A stretch of DNA of 64,000 nucleotides from positions 62,001 to 126,000 of the forward strand of contig NZ_MEIR01000043.1 of assembly GCF_002777825.1 (NCBI RefSeq), read 5' to 3'. Shown piece after piece: positions 20,344 to 30,794 of this stretch. The notes beneath the pieces were generated by a model, which had not been told where the DNA came from, did not search any database, and saw only the letters and a program-made list of their open reading frames with translations. Origin of the DNA: Snodgrassella alvi (lineage in GTDB: Bacteria; Pseudomonadota; Gammaproteobacteria; Burkholderiales; Neisseriaceae). The position numbers were made by a program, and so were the translations under genes. Every line of letters starts with the position of its first letter. Positions within the stretch are counted from its first letter, which is position 1.

Positions 20344-20658
20344 TTATTCCTTATCTGCAGAAGCGGCAGCAGATTCGATGTCCAGCTCTTGACCAGCCGC
20401 CAGGCTGACATAAGCTTTTTTCACATCACTGCGCTTACCGATGGTACGGCCAAAACGTTTACTTTTGCCTTTAATGAGGGTGGTGGCTACAGAATCCACT
20501 TTTACATTAAACAACAGTTCCACAGCAGCCTTGATTTCTGGCTTGGTGGCGTTTGGCAATACTTTAAACGTCATCTGGTTGCGTTTTTCAGCCAGCATGT
20601 TGCTTTTTTCAGAAACAACAGGAGCCAAGAGCACTTGCATTAAACGTTGTTGATTCAT
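20344..20658 (-). CDS. rplW: 50S ribosomal protein L23
   Basis: L23 docks trigger factor and SRP at the tunnel exit. I place the start at the ATG at 20658 ([19 protein letters not shown]), which overlaps the TGA of rplD as ATGA and stands eight bases after GGAG. An ATG two codons upstream is only two bases from that GGAG. This gives 104 residues. The segments [11 protein letters not shown]-like (here [13 protein letters not shown]) and [14 protein letters not shown] fit the family. Confidence 0.95.
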   Translation of the reverse strand: MNQQRLMQVLLAPVVSEKSNMLAEKRNQMTFKVLPNATKPEIKAAVELLFNVKVDSVATTLIKGKSKRFGRTIGKRSDVKKAYVSLAAGQELDIESAAASADKE

Positions 20659-21275
20659 ACCCATTGCTCCTCAAGTTGTGCAACTGCTGCTTTGGTAAGC
20701 ACTACTTTCTTAAAGCGTAACAGATTGTACGGATCAGTTTGCTGTGCTTCCAGAACCAGTACATTCGGCAGGTTGCGGCTAGACAAGTAAACGTTTTCAT
20801 CCAGCTGTTTGGTGATGAATAATACCTGCTCCATACCCAGATTTTTTACCTGTTCGGCAAACGCTTTGGTTTTAGGTGTAGCAGCAGACAATTCATCAAT
20901 TACAAACAGGCGTTCGTCACGTACCAGCTGAGACAGGATGGCAGCCATACCCGCGCGGTACATCTTGCGATTTACTTTCTGGGTAAAGTTTTCATCTGGC
21001 TTATTGGGGAACGCACGACCACCACTGCGCCACAGCGGAGAAGATGTCATACCGGAACGGGCTCGGCCAGTTCCTTTCTGACGCCATGGTTTTTTAGTAG
21101 AGTGTTTTACTTCGGCACGAGTCAGCTGTGAACGGTTACCGGAACGGGCATTGGCCAGAAAGGCAGTAACCAACTGGTGAACCAGATCTTCATTGTATTC
21201 ACGTGCAAACAATGCGTCAGAAGCAGCAACTGCGCCTGCAACCTGACCTTGAGCATCAATTAATTTCAGTTCCAT
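20655..21275 (-). CDS. rplD: 50S ribosomal protein L4
   Basis: L4 reaches into the exit tunnel, and in enterobacteria it also represses the S10 operon. The 206-residue protein contains the basic loop [20 protein letters not shown] and the [17 protein letters not shown] region. It overlaps rplC by one base upstream and rplW by four bases downstream, indicating tight coupling. Confidence 0.97.
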   Translation of the reverse strand: MELKLIDAQGQVAGAVAASDALFAREYNEDLVHQLVTAFLANARSGNRSQLTRAEVKHSTKKPWRQKGTGRARSGMTSSPLWRSGGRAFPNKPDENFTQKVNRKMYRAGMAAILSQLVRDERLFVIDELSAATPKTKAFAEQVKNLGMEQVLFITKQLDENVYLSSRNLPNVLVLEAQQTDPYNLLRFKKVVLTKAAVAQLEEQWV

Positions 21276-21919
21276 TACGCACCTACCTTCACGCTCGGAC
21301 GCACGACAACGTCGCTGTTAACCGCACCGGGCACTGCACCTTTCACCAGCAATAGCTGACGTTCGGTATCTACGCGTACGATTTCCAGATTCTGGATGGT
21401 AGATTTAACGTTACCGTACTGACCAGCCATACGTTTACCTGGGAATACGCGACCCGGATCCTGTGCCATACCGGTTGAACCTGGCACACGATGGGAACGG
21501 GAGTTACCGTGAGAAGCACGCTGAGAACCAAAATTGTGACGTTTGATGGTGCCAGAAAAGCCTTTACCTTTGCTGGTACCAGTGACATCAATCAACTGAC
21601 CTGCTGCAAAAATGCTGACATTAATTTCAGCACCCGCAGACAATTCAGCCAATTTTTCTTCAGAAACGGCAAATTCTACCAAGCCACGACCGGCTTCAAC
21701 ACCAGCTTTGGCAAAGTGACCTGCCTGCGCCTTGCTTACGCGATTGGCTTTTTTCTGACCGAAAGTCACCTGTACGGCAGTGTAGCCGTCGGTAGCTTCG
21801 GATTTGAGTTGAGTGACGCGGTTAGCAGACATGTCCAGTACAGTTACTGGAACTGAAGCGCCGTTCTCATCGAACACGCGCGTCATGCCTACTTTGCGCC
21901 CAACCAGACCTAAAGTCAT
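21275..21919 (-). CDS. rplC: 50S ribosomal protein L3
   Basis: L3 is an early assembly protein close to the peptidyl-transferase centre. The 214-residue protein begins [20 protein letters not shown]. It contains the conserved stretch [20 protein letters not shown] and the [14 protein letters not shown] loop with the glutamine that is methylated in E. coli. Here it is the first gene of the operon: the promoter stands directly upstream, and rpsJ is not adjacent. Confidence 0.98.
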   Translation of the reverse strand: MTLGLVGRKVGMTRVFDENGASVPVTVLDMSANRVTQLKSEATDGYTAVQVTFGQKKANRVSKAQAGHFAKAGVEAGRGLVEFAVSEEKLAELSAGAEINVSIFAAGQLIDVTGTSKGKGFSGTIKRHNFGSQRASHGNSRSHRVPGSTGMAQDPGRVFPGKRMAGQYGNVKSTIQNLEIVRVDTERQLLLVKGAVPGAVNSDVVVRPSVKVGA

Positions 21920-21977
21920 AGTTATTTCCTTTTATAAAGGGACCAATTACGATTGATTGGCCTCGCACAAATAAAGA

Positions 21978-22004
21978 ATCTTGCCGACGTAAAATCGGCA
22001 AGAT
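21978..22004 (-). promoter_or_regulatory. Stem-loop at the 5' end of the S10-operon leader
   Basis: ATCTTGCCGA (21978-21987) and TCGGCAAGAT (21995-22004) form a perfect ten-base stem with a seven-base loop. It falls just downstream of the predicted rplC promoter, so it would lie at the very 5' end of the message. It could stabilise the transcript or take part in autoregulation. It does not look like a terminator of rsgA, because its T-tract is interrupted. Confidence 0.5.
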
Positions 22005-22008
22005 GGCG

Positions 22009-22038
22009 ATAGTATCACGTTTATTCTGCCCGAATCAA
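22009..22038 (-). promoter_or_regulatory. Predicted promoter of the ribosomal protein operon
   Basis: On the minus strand TTGATT (22033-22038) is separated by 18 bases from TACTAT (22009-22014), preceded by TG one base before the -10. This is a good sigma-70 match with an extended -10. Transcription would begin near 22002, about 80 bases upstream of rplC. Confidence 0.65.
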
Positions 22039-22178
22039 TTTTTTATGCAAGTAAAGCACGGATTTTTAGATAAAAAACAACGTTTATGTTTTATACATGA
22101 CTGCTTATGCGGTTTTTTGGGATTTTTCTACTATCACATATACATTTAATACAATATGATTTTTGCTTTTGACAAATT

Positions 22179-23063
22179 TTATCTGGTTAACTCATTGGTG
22201 ATATTTTGCAGAAATTGAAGCCGCTCCGGCTTCAGCTTTCCGTCTGCCACAGCCTGCTTAAGAGCACAGCTCGGTTCCTGACGATGGCTACAATTATGAA
22301 AACGGCACTGTCCAATATACTGGCGCATATCGGGAAAATAATGTAGCAAATCGCTCACCTGTAAATGATGCAGACCAAATGCCTGTAAACCAGGAGAGTC
22401 GATAAGCTGACTGTGTGCATCCAAATCATACAATTGTGCATGGGTTGTGGTATGACGACCAGAATCCAGTGCAGCTGAAATGCCACCTACCCGTGCCTGT
22501 TCATTACCCAGCAAGGCATTGGTTAATGTAGATTTACCCATACCAGATTGGCCTAACAGGATTGCACATTCTCCCTGCAAATGCTGACGCAGCGCGGCTA
22601 CATCACACAAAGCACTGATATTTATCACCTCATAGCCTAACCCCTGATAAAACACCAATTTTTCCAGCCATTGCGCATTCTGAGGCAAATCTGCCTTGTT
22701 TAATACTATTAGCGGCGGTATGTTTGCTGCTTCTGCGGCCAGCAGTGCGCGCTGTAACAATAATTCACTCGGAGTGGGTACAGCGGCCAGTACGATTAGC
22801 ATCAACGTCACATTGGCGGCAATGAGCTTGCTGCGCGTGGCATCCTGACGGTAAAGCAGGCTGCGCCGTGGTAAGTAATCTTCAATCACAGCCTGCTGCT
22901 GATTGATACGCCCGATATGAACTTCATCACCACAGGCAAAATCAATTCTTTTTTTACGGGTAGTAGCTTCATAAGTTTTACCAGCAGGCGTGCGCACGAT
23001 AAAGCGTCGTCCAAAACTGGTAATAATCTGCGCTGTCAACAACTCATTTATTTGCTGCACCAT
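22179..23063 (-). CDS. rsgA: Ribosome small subunit-dependent GTPase RsgA
   Basis: RsgA is a circularly permuted GTPase that checks late 30S assembly and releases RbfA. The 294-residue protein has an N-terminal OB fold, then G4 (LNKADL) before G1 (GQSGMGKSTL), and G3 (DSPGLQAFG), the permuted order. It ends with a zinc-binding domain with Cys/His ligands in CRFHNCSHRQEPSC. It follows the M48 protease gene by two bases, so the two are probably co-transcribed. Proximity to orn is common in proteobacteria. Confidence 0.96.
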   Translation of the reverse strand: MVQQINELLTAQIITSFGRRFIVRTPAGKTYEATTRKKRIDFACGDEVHIGRINQQQAVIEDYLPRRSLLYRQDATRSKLIAANVTLMLIVLAAVPTPSELLLQRALLAAEAANIPPLIVLNKADLPQNAQWLEKLVFYQGLGYEVINISALCDVAALRQHLQGECAILLGQSGMGKSTLTNALLGNEQARVGGISAALDSGRHTTTHAQLYDLDAHSQLIDSPGLQAFGLHHLQVSDLLHYFPDMRQYIGQCRFHNCSHRQEPSCALKQAVADGKLKPERLQFLQNITNELTR

Positions 23064-23065
23064 AC

Positions 23066-24352
23066 TTAATCTGCCTTTGTGTCTGCCTGCAATGCAGCAA
23101 TGCGTTCTCGCGCACCCGGATGTGAATCATAAAAGCGTGAATACCAGATATCGCTAACCAGACTGGCTGCATTGGCGCGATAAAGTTTGGTTAAGGCCTG
23201 AATCAAATCATTGGCATTAGCATATTTTGCCGCAAATCGGTCTGCCTCAAACTCATTCTTGCGCGACAATACACTTGCTAATGGTGAAAACGGGAAGGTA
23301 AAAACCGGCAGCACCAACATAAATAATAATAAAGCCATGGCATGGCTGGGTTCGTGTACACCCAAACCAAGATAAAAGCCCGACTGAGGTAATAACCAGC
23401 CTAAAGCCGCAAATACGATTAATGCCAGTATAAATGTGACAATCATTTGTTTAAATACATGTTTATGCGCAAAATGCCCCAACTCATGTGCCAGAACCGC
23501 CTCAACTTCGCTTATCTGCATATCTTTCAGCAAGGTATCAAAAAATACAATGCGTTTGTGTTTTCCCAATCCCGTAAAATAAGCGTTGCCATGCCCGCTG
23601 CGTTTGGAACCATCCATGACGAAAATACCATCACTGTGAAAACCTGTACGTTGCAACAGACTTTCGATTCGTGTGCGCATTACATCATCTTTCAATGGCT
23701 CAAACTTATTGAACAGTGGAGCAATCCATTTAGGAAATGCCCACATCAGCAACAGAGAAAAGATTACCCATACTAACCAAACAACCAGCCACCAAATGCC
23801 ACCTAGCCAGTGTGCCTCAATCAAGGTTTGCATCAAAAAAAGAACAATATACAGCAAAGGTAAACCAACAATAATGGCTAACAGGCAACCCTTGAACTGA
23901 TCAGCAAAAAATGTAGCCAATGTCATTTTATTAAAGCCAAATTTAGCTTCCAGACGAAAGCTGCGATACCAGGCCATTGGCCAGCCTAGAACCAGGTTAG
24001 CCAGCGCAAATAAACCAATAAGTACAATTCCTTGGGCAATATTATAATGTACCCATTTTTGACTTAAACGCGCCAGCAAATCCAGCCCGCCACCAATCGT
24101 GAACAGCAGCAATAATAATGCCTGAAACAGAGTTTCATAACGTGCCAGACGTTGCTTGGCCAAAGTATAATCTGCCGCTTTCTGATGCTCGGCCAGTGAT
24201 ACACTTTGTGCAAAAGCCGCAGGTACATGGTTACGATGCGCTAACACAGCCTTGCTCTGGCGCATAGACAGATACAGCTGGCCACATGTACTGCATACAA
24301 AAAAGAGTAAAAACAGCATATAAACTGTTTGCGCAGAAAGATAAAACGCCAT
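23066..24352 (-). CDS. M48 family metalloprotease (Ste24/CAAX protease-like)
   Basis: This is an integral inner-membrane zinc protease of family M48. The 428-residue protein has several hydrophobic segments before the catalytic HELGHFAHKH motif (about residue 290), a further zinc-ligand Glu in the NEFEADRFAAKYA segment, and a hydrophobic hairpin between them. The length and multi-segment N-terminus match Ste24-like CAAX proteases rather than the shorter HtpX. Its bacterial substrate is unknown, and protein quality control in the membrane is likely. It immediately precedes rsgA. Confidence 0.9.
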   Translation of the reverse strand: MAFYLSAQTVYMLFLLFFVCSTCGQLYLSMRQSKAVLAHRNHVPAAFAQSVSLAEHQKAADYTLAKQRLARYETLFQALLLLLFTIGGGLDLLARLSQKWVHYNIAQGIVLIGLFALANLVLGWPMAWYRSFRLEAKFGFNKMTLATFFADQFKGCLLAIIVGLPLLYIVLFLMQTLIEAHWLGGIWWLVVWLVWVIFSLLLMWAFPKWIAPLFNKFEPLKDDVMRTRIESLLQRTGFHSDGIFVMDGSKRSGHGNAYFTGLGKHKRIVFFDTLLKDMQISEVEAVLAHELGHFAHKHVFKQMIVTFILALIVFAALGWLLPQSGFYLGLGVHEPSHAMALLLFMLVLPVFTFPFSPLASVLSRKNEFEADRFAAKYANANDLIQALTKLYRANAASLVSDIWYSRFYDSHPGARERIAALQADTKAD

Positions 24353-24715
24353 AAAAATACACTATGCTTGAAAATAATCATTGTAGCGGAGTTTATCTAT
24401 TACTGGTTAATAAAGCAGCACAATAATCGGTGATCAGCCAAATACCACTATGATTACCCATTTTAATGAGATGTGTTCTACCTAAACATAATCTTGTAAC
24501 TGTACTAAATACTGGTTACATTAGACTGATAAAATAATCTGTCTAGATAATATTCATATAAACTATCCAAGTTTGTCTGTTGCAGTTTTATTTTCTTTTA
24601 AAACAATTACAGCAATTCGGTTAATGACCTATTTACAGATAAAAAAGCACGTTAAACTATCAGCCATAACAGAAAAAAGCTAAAATGATGTTTTATTATT
24701 AATCAAGATTAAGAT
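24353..24715. other. Divergent intergenic region, promoters only
   Basis: This 363-base AT-rich region lies between the divergently transcribed M48 protease and orn genes. I see no coding sequence or conserved RNA structure. It presumably holds both promoters, but none stands out clearly. Confidence 0.5.
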
Positions 24716-25264
24716 ATGCAAAACGCTAAAAATCTTGCCTGGCTGGATATGGAAATGACCGGATTAAATCCAGATACTGACCGGATTATAGAAGTGGCCA
24801 TGATTATCACCGATAGTGACCTGAATGTACTGGCACAATCTGAGGTACTGGTTATTCACCAGCCTGACAGTATTATTGACCACATGGATAAATGGAATAC
24901 TACTACCCATACCCGCACCGGTCTGGTGGACAAGGTAAAAGCATCCACCCTGACGGAAGCCGAGGCCGAAGACAAATTGCTGGCCTTTATCAGTGAGTGG
25001 ATACCAGAAAAAGCTTCGCCGATGTGTGGCAACTCCATTCATCAGGATCGCCGCTTTATGGTGCGCTACATGCCACGGCTGGAAGCTTACTTTCATTATC
25101 GTAATCTGGATGTATCGACACTGAAGGAATTGGCTAAACGCTGGAACCCTGCCATTGCCAAAGGTATCAGCAAAAAGGGCGCACATCAGGCTCTGGATGA
25201 TATTAAGGAAAGCATTGAAGAAATGGCCTATTACCGCGAACATTTCTTAACTATATCGGCCTGA
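24716..25264 (+). CDS. orn: Oligoribonuclease
   Basis: Orn is a DEDDh 3'-5' exonuclease that degrades RNA dinucleotides, including pGpG from cyclic-di-GMP turnover, and it is essential in many proteobacteria. The 182-residue protein shows the first acidic motif in WLDMEMTGL (residues 10-18), the [12 protein letters not shown] motif in the middle, and the [13 protein letters not shown] end with the catalytic His and Asp. It is followed by pgi after about 45 bases. Confidence 0.97.
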   Translation: MQNAKNLAWLDMEMTGLNPDTDRIIEVAMIITDSDLNVLAQSEVLVIHQPDSIIDHMDKWNTTTHTRTGLVDKVKASTLTEAEAEDKLLAFISEWIPEKASPMCGNSIHQDRRFMVRYMPRLEAYFHYRNLDVSTLKELAKRWNPAIAKGISKKGAHQALDDIKESIEEMAYYREHFLTISA

Positions 25265-25309
25265 TTTTGTATACTGCGCCATTAATTTTTGCTGAAATCA
25301 ACACCAGTT

Positions 25310-26971
25310 ATGATGAATCCATCCTGTCCTATTAATCAGACAGCTATTTGGGCACAGCTGCATCAACACCAACGTAGTACCCGTTTTTTGCACATGCGCG
25401 ATTTATTTCGGCAACAGCCAGATCGTTTTGCACAAATGCATGAGCAATTAAACGGCCTGCTACTGGATTACAGCAAAAATCGCATCACTGAAGATAGTCT
25501 GACATTATTAATTGAACTGGCAAACATTGCCGATATACGTGGCTGGACTGATAAGATGCGCCGTGGCGATAAAATCAATATCAGTGAAAACCGTGCCGTG
25601 CTGCATACAGCACTTAGGCTGCCACCACATGCCGCAGTATACGTTGACGATCACAATATCGTACCAGATATTCATCGTGAACTTGAGCGTGCCTACAGTT
25701 TTGCCGAATCAGTACGCAATGGTGAATACACGGGTGCTCACGGTGAACGCATTACCGATATTATCAATATCGGCATTGGTGGCTCCCATCTTGGCTCGGA
25801 AATGGTCACACTAGCATTGCGTCCGTTTCAGCAGGCGGGGTTAAATATCCATTATGTCGCCAATGTTGATGGTGCCAATTTAATGCAGGTACTGGGCAGC
25901 GTTAATCCGGCTACTACCATTTTCATTATTGCCAGTAAATCCTTCACCACACCTGAAACTTTGCTTAATGCGCAAACCGCGCGCAACTGGTTTTTACAAC
26001 AGGGGATGCGCGAAGCCGATATCGGCCGTCATTTTATTGCCATTACCAGTGCTGTTGATAAAGCACAGGCCTTCGGCATTACTTTGGAACATATATTTGC
26101 TATGTTCGACTGGGTAGGAGGCCGCTATTCCGTCTGGTCTACTATTGGTCTATCGGTAATTTGTGCTATTGGTAAAGAAAATTTCCAGAATTTTCTTGCT
26201 GGTGGACGGGCGATGGATGAACATTTTTTTCATGCGCCTTTACGACATAATATCCCAGTATTACTTGGCCTGATTGGTTTGTGGTATCACACTTTTTATA
26301 CCACTACCAGCCATGCCATTATTCCTTATGATCATGGGCTACGCCGTCTGGCCGCACATTTGCAGCAACTGGACATGGAAAGTAATGGTAAACAGGTAAG
26401 CCGTTATGGTGAGCGTCTGGACTTTGATACTGGCCCCATTATCTGGGGTGAAGAAGGTGTTAACTGCCAGCATGCTTTTTTCCAGCTACTCCATCAAGGG
26501 CCACGACTGATTTCCTCTGATTTTATTGTTCCGATCAACAGTTTTTACCATGTCAGTACCCAGCATAAAGTTCTGGTAGCCAATGCCTTTGCTCAGACTG
26601 AAGCATTAATGCGTGGAAAAACATTGACAGAAGCATATGCAGAACTTGTGCATCTGGACAATAAATATCGTGATATCATGGCACCACAGAAAGTATTTCC
26701 CGGCAATCAGCCTTCCAATACACTGCTACTAGATGAAGTCAATCCATTTAATCTGGGCATGCTATTGGCCATGTATGAACATAAAGTGTTTGTACAGGGA
26801 GTAATCTGGGGGATTAATTCATTCGATCAGTGGGGTGTGGAATACGGCAAAGTTTTGGCTAAAAGTATTGAGCCGGAGTTGAGCACAGACGACCCGCTAC
26901 ACCATGATGCTTCTACTAACGGCCTCATTAACTATTTTAGAAAACATCACCATGACACAAACCTTGCTTGA
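25310..26971 (+). CDS. pgi: Glucose-6-phosphate isomerase
   Basis: Pgi interconverts glucose 6-phosphate and fructose 6-phosphate in glycolysis and gluconeogenesis. The protein has the sugar-isomerase signatures: IGIGGSHLGSEMV, FIIASKSFTTPET, FDWVGGRYSVWS, and the C-terminal GVEYGKVLAK containing the catalytic lysine. Two consecutive ATG codons at 25310 and 25313 are the likely start, giving 552-553 residues. An earlier TTG at 25289 is less plausible. No strong ribosome binding site precedes it. pncC overlaps its 3' end. Confidence 0.96.
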   Translation: MMNPSCPINQTAIWAQLHQHQRSTRFLHMRDLFRQQPDRFAQMHEQLNGLLLDYSKNRITEDSLTLLIELANIADIRGWTDKMRRGDKINISENRAVLHTALRLPPHAAVYVDDHNIVPDIHRELERAYSFAESVRNGEYTGAHGERITDIINIGIGGSHLGSEMVTLALRPFQQAGLNIHYVANVDGANLMQVLGSVNPATTIFIIASKSFTTPETLLNAQTARNWFLQQGMREADIGRHFIAITSAVDKAQAFGITLEHIFAMFDWVGGRYSVWSTIGLSVICAIGKENFQNFLAGGRAMDEHFFHAPLRHNIPVLLGLIGLWYHTFYTTTSHAIIPYDHGLRRLAAHLQQLDMESNGKQVSRYGERLDFDTGPIIWGEEGVNCQHAFFQLLHQGPRLISSDFIVPINSFYHVSTQHKVLVANAFAQTEALMRGKTLTEAYAELVHLDNKYRDIMAPQKVFPGNQPSNTLLLDEVNPFNLGMLLAMYEHKVFVQGVIWGINSFDQWGVEYGKVLAKSIEPELSTDDPLHHDASTNGLINYFRKHHHDTNLA

Positions 26972-27425
26972 TATCACTACCAAACTGGATGCACTGGGGC
27001 ATACCGTAACTTGTGCCGAATCGTGTACTGGTGGCCTACTGGCAGCAGAACTGACCCGCCTACCGGGCAGCTCCAGCTGGTTTAATATGGGTTACATTAC
27101 TTATAGTAATCAGGCCAAACAGCAACTGCTTAATGTTAATGATACAACTTTGCGCCATTATGGTGCTGTGAGTGAAGAATGTGTGCGCGAAATGGCTTTA
27201 GGTGCATTGATTGATGCCAAGGCGGATTATGCCCTTTCTGTTTCTGGTATTGCAGGACCAGCTGGCGGCAGTGCTGAAAAACCTGTAGGCACTGTATGGT
27301 TTGGACTGGCAACCAAACAACGCATCTGGGCCAAACATCACCAGTTTAATGGTGATCGTGATATCATTCGAACACAGGCAGTAGAATATGCATTGCGTTT
27401 TTTACGTCAGTATTTATACCGCTAG
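26952..27425 (+). CDS. pncC: Nicotinamide-nucleotide amidohydrolase (CinA C-terminal domain)
   Basis: PncC deamidates nicotinamide mononucleotide to nicotinate mononucleotide, recycling the NMN made by NAD-dependent DNA ligase. That product is the substrate of NadD, which is encoded earlier in this window. The stand-alone CinA_C domain is recognisable by CAESCTGGLLAAELTRLPGS and GIAGPAGGSAEKPVGTVWF. I start it at the ATG at 26952 (MTQTLLD), giving 157 residues. This overlaps the end of pgi by 20 bases, so the two are likely one transcript. Confidence 0.93.
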   Translation: MTQTLLDITTKLDALGHTVTCAESCTGGLLAAELTRLPGSSSWFNMGYITYSNQAKQQLLNVNDTTLRHYGAVSEECVREMALGALIDAKADYALSVSGIAGPAGGSAEKPVGTVWFGLATKQRIWAKHHQFNGDRDIIRTQAVEYALRFLRQYLYR

Positions 27426-27464
27426 GCTGAATTATATCAAGCAAAAAAATTGAATAGACAAATT

Positions 27465-27498
27465 AAAACTGGCCAGTTAATCAAAACCGGCCAGTTTT
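27465..27498. terminator. Bidirectional terminator between pncC and amtB
   Basis: AAAACTGGCC (27465-27474) and GGCCAGTTTT (27489-27498) form a ten-base stem with flanking A and T tracts. It lies between the convergent ends of pncC and amtB and can serve both. Confidence 0.85.
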
Positions 27499-27530
27499 TC
27501 ATTTCCAGCAATTCGCAAAATTAGCCATTT

Positions 27531-28856
27531 TTATTCAATACGTTCGCCATGGATACTCACGTCCATACCTTCACGTTCAGCATCATGGTCAATACGTAAA
27601 CCGCGACAAGCAATTGCTACAATTTTAAGAATCAGATAAGTCATCATCACACTGTACACAACGGTAATGGCTACATCCTTGATTTGTACCAGTAGCTGAG
27701 TGCCAATCGTGGCTTCCCCACCAAAAATAGCATTACTGAACAGTAAACCAGTTAAAACTGAACCCACAATACCGCCAAAGCCATGGATACCAAAAGCATC
27801 AAGTGAATCATCATAACCAAATCTGCGTTTTAAAAATACCGCAGCAAAATAAGCAGCAATAGCCGTTACCACGCCAATCACCAGTGCAGCCTGTGGGCCA
27901 ACAAAACCAGCAGCAGGCGTAATTCCCACCAGACCGGATACGGCACCGGAAGCCATACCTAAAGCAGATGGCTTATGCCCGGCCAGTTTTTCACACAACA
28001 TCCACGTTAGTGCAGCAGCAGCAGCAGCCACTTGAGTAACTGCCATGGCCATACCAGCAGATGCATCCGCAGCACCGGCAGAACCAGCATTAAAGCCAAA
28101 CCAGCCTACCCATAACATAGCAGCACCGGTTAAAGTTAACACCATATTATGTGGTGCCATCACATCTTTACCATAACCAAGACGTTTACCAATCACCAAT
28201 GCGGCTACCAAGCCGGCAATACCGGCATTAATATGTACCACTGTTCCACCGGCAAAATCCAGAACTGGCGTATATGTATCAGCCATAAAACCGCCCCCCC
28301 AAACCCAATGACAGACTGGTGCATAAACAAAAGTTACCCAAAGACCAGAAAACAATAATAAGGCTGAAAATTTCAAACGTTCAGCAAAAGCTCCGGTTAC
28401 AATAGCAGTAGATATAATCGCAAAAGTCATTTGAAAAAACATAAACACCGATTCAGGAACAGTACCATCTCCATTAACAATAGTCGTCATTCCTCTGGTC
28501 TGATCCAACCCCATACCATCAAGCATAAAACGGTCAAACCCGCCAATAAATGCGTTACCAGGCGTAAAAGCAAACGAATAGCCTATTACCATCCACAATA
28601 CACTTACCAGTGCGGCAACCGTAAAACTATGCATCATTGTGCCCAGTACATTTTTCTTACGCACCATGCCCCCATAAAACAAAGCTAAGCCAGGTACCGT
28701 CATCAGCAGAACCAATACCGCAGAAGTCATTACCCACGCCGTATTGCCAGCGTTTATTTCCGACAGTGGCCGCCACCAGCCGGCCAGATCAGCGGCCAAT
28801 AGCGGTAATGGCAATAACAGTACCGCGACTATCACCCATGTTCTTATCCGATGCAT
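27531..28856 (-). CDS. amtB: Ammonium transporter
   Basis: AmtB is a trimeric inner-membrane channel that takes up ammonium when nitrogen is scarce. The 441-residue protein has a cleavable signal peptide (hydrophobic core to about residue 21, LLAADLAG) and eleven further membrane segments. The recruitment and pore motifs are present: FAFTPGNAF, the first pore His region CHWVWGGGF, and the second pore His in DAFGIHGFGG. AGGAGA precedes the ATG. It follows glnK, the usual operon for PII-controlled transport. Confidence 0.96.
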   Translation of the reverse strand: MHRIRTWVIVAVLLLPLPLLAADLAGWWRPLSEINAGNTAWVMTSAVLVLLMTVPGLALFYGGMVRKKNVLGTMMHSFTVAALVSVLWMVIGYSFAFTPGNAFIGGFDRFMLDGMGLDQTRGMTTIVNGDGTVPESVFMFFQMTFAIISTAIVTGAFAERLKFSALLLFSGLWVTFVYAPVCHWVWGGGFMADTYTPVLDFAGGTVVHINAGIAGLVAALVIGKRLGYGKDVMAPHNMVLTLTGAAMLWVGWFGFNAGSAGAADASAGMAMAVTQVAAAAAALTWMLCEKLAGHKPSALGMASGAVSGLVGITPAAGFVGPQAALVIGVVTAIAAYFAAVFLKRRFGYDDSLDAFGIHGFGGIVGSVLTGLLFSNAIFGGEATIGTQLLVQIKDVAITVVYSVMMTYLILKIVAIACRGLRIDHDAEREGMDVSIHGERIE

Positions 28857-28889
28857 GTTCTCTCTCCTTTCTTGAATATCAGTTATCGT

Positions 28890-29772
<883 letters not shown>

Positions 29773-30597
29773 ATGCTAATTTGCAATCCATATGAAATTG
29801 TTATTCAGGGCATGACAAATAATAATAAACCTTTTCGCCCCAGTGACTGGGCTGAAAGACTATGCGGTGTTTTGTCTTCTTTTGATCAGGGACACCGTCT
29901 GTCCTATCACCAATGGGTACGGCCGATTCTAGTAGACAATATCCGCTGTGTCGCCGTTGATCGCAAACTCGAACAGATCAGCGCCACCGCTTTTAATTTC
30001 CTCATGGATTTTGCCCGTGATAATGACTTACGTGTTCTGGATTGCAAAGCCTTATTAGAAGAACAACAACACACTCAAATTCCATTAAAAAACGCAATCA
30101 AACAGGAAAAGTCTACACAACAAACAACCGTCACAGACCAACCGGCAGCCAACACAATCAATACAGCATTACGAGAACTTACACCAGAAGAAGATACCAC
30201 AGCATTCCCGGCACTCCACCGCCTGCATACTAATATTCGTGGTATCGGACAATTTCAAGAACTGATACAGACCCAGCGAGCGGAAGGCTATCGCCTCTTA
30301 GGCATATTCGAAGAAGGCAAACAAAATGCCACTACCATTTGTGGCTTCCGCATCCAAACTACCCTGATAGCAGGAAAACATCTGAATATTGAAGACCTGA
30401 GCAGCCACCATCAGCCTATCGACGACAACCATATTCACACAATCTTAAGCGAACTGAAAAAAATTGCTCATCAAGAACACTGCACCTGCATTCATGCAAA
30501 CTCCAGCGTAACAACAGACAGCAACAACCTACATCATTTATATCTGAAACATGGCTTCACATTAAACAGCCACCAATTCACCTATCAACTCACTTGA
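29773..30597 (+). CDS. DUF3579 and GNAT-like two-domain protein
   Basis: The first 95 or so residues match DUF3579, with RPSDWAERLCG, RLSYHQWVRPILVDNIRC and FNFLMDFARDNDLRVLDC. After a Gln/Thr-rich linker (about residues 95-140), the C-terminal half looks like a GNAT acetyltransferase: an ALHRLHTNI start, LLGIFEEG, CGFRIQTTLIAGKHLNIEDL and a closing LHHLYLKHGF of the kind that ends the CoA fold. The substrate is unknown. AGAGG precedes the ATG. It is single, with its own terminator at 30631-30659. The GNAT assignment is by pattern, not by search. Confidence 0.7.
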   Translation: MLICNPYEIVIQGMTNNNKPFRPSDWAERLCGVLSSFDQGHRLSYHQWVRPILVDNIRCVAVDRKLEQISATAFNFLMDFARDNDLRVLDCKALLEEQQHTQIPLKNAIKQEKSTQQTTVTDQPAANTINTALRELTPEEDTTAFPALHRLHTNIRGIGQFQELIQTQRAEGYRLLGIFEEGKQNATTICGFRIQTTLIAGKHLNIEDLSSHHQPIDDNHIHTILSELKKIAHQEHCTCIHANSSVTTDSNNLHHLYLKHGFTLNSHQFTYQLT

Positions 30598-30630
30598 ACA
30601 TCACAATCTCAGAGATAATCCAAACTTAGC

Positions 30631-30659
30631 AAGGATAAATCCAAATAATATTTATCCTT
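30631..30659 (+). terminator. Terminator after the DUF3579-GNAT gene
   Basis: AAGGATAAAT (30631-30640) and ATTTATCCTT (30650-30659) form a ten-base AT-rich stem with a nine-base loop followed by TTT, 33 bases beyond the stop codon. It marks the left boundary of the restriction-type island. Confidence 0.6.
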
Positions 30660-30794
30660 TTAAACAACCATTTAAATCAGAATTAAAACATCAGCTATCA
30701 CCTAACAAAGTAATCTTAGCGAAGCAAATGCCATATCAAATACAAATTATAACTTAATTAAATTTAAATTAACTCAACCTAGTCCAGCAAAACA

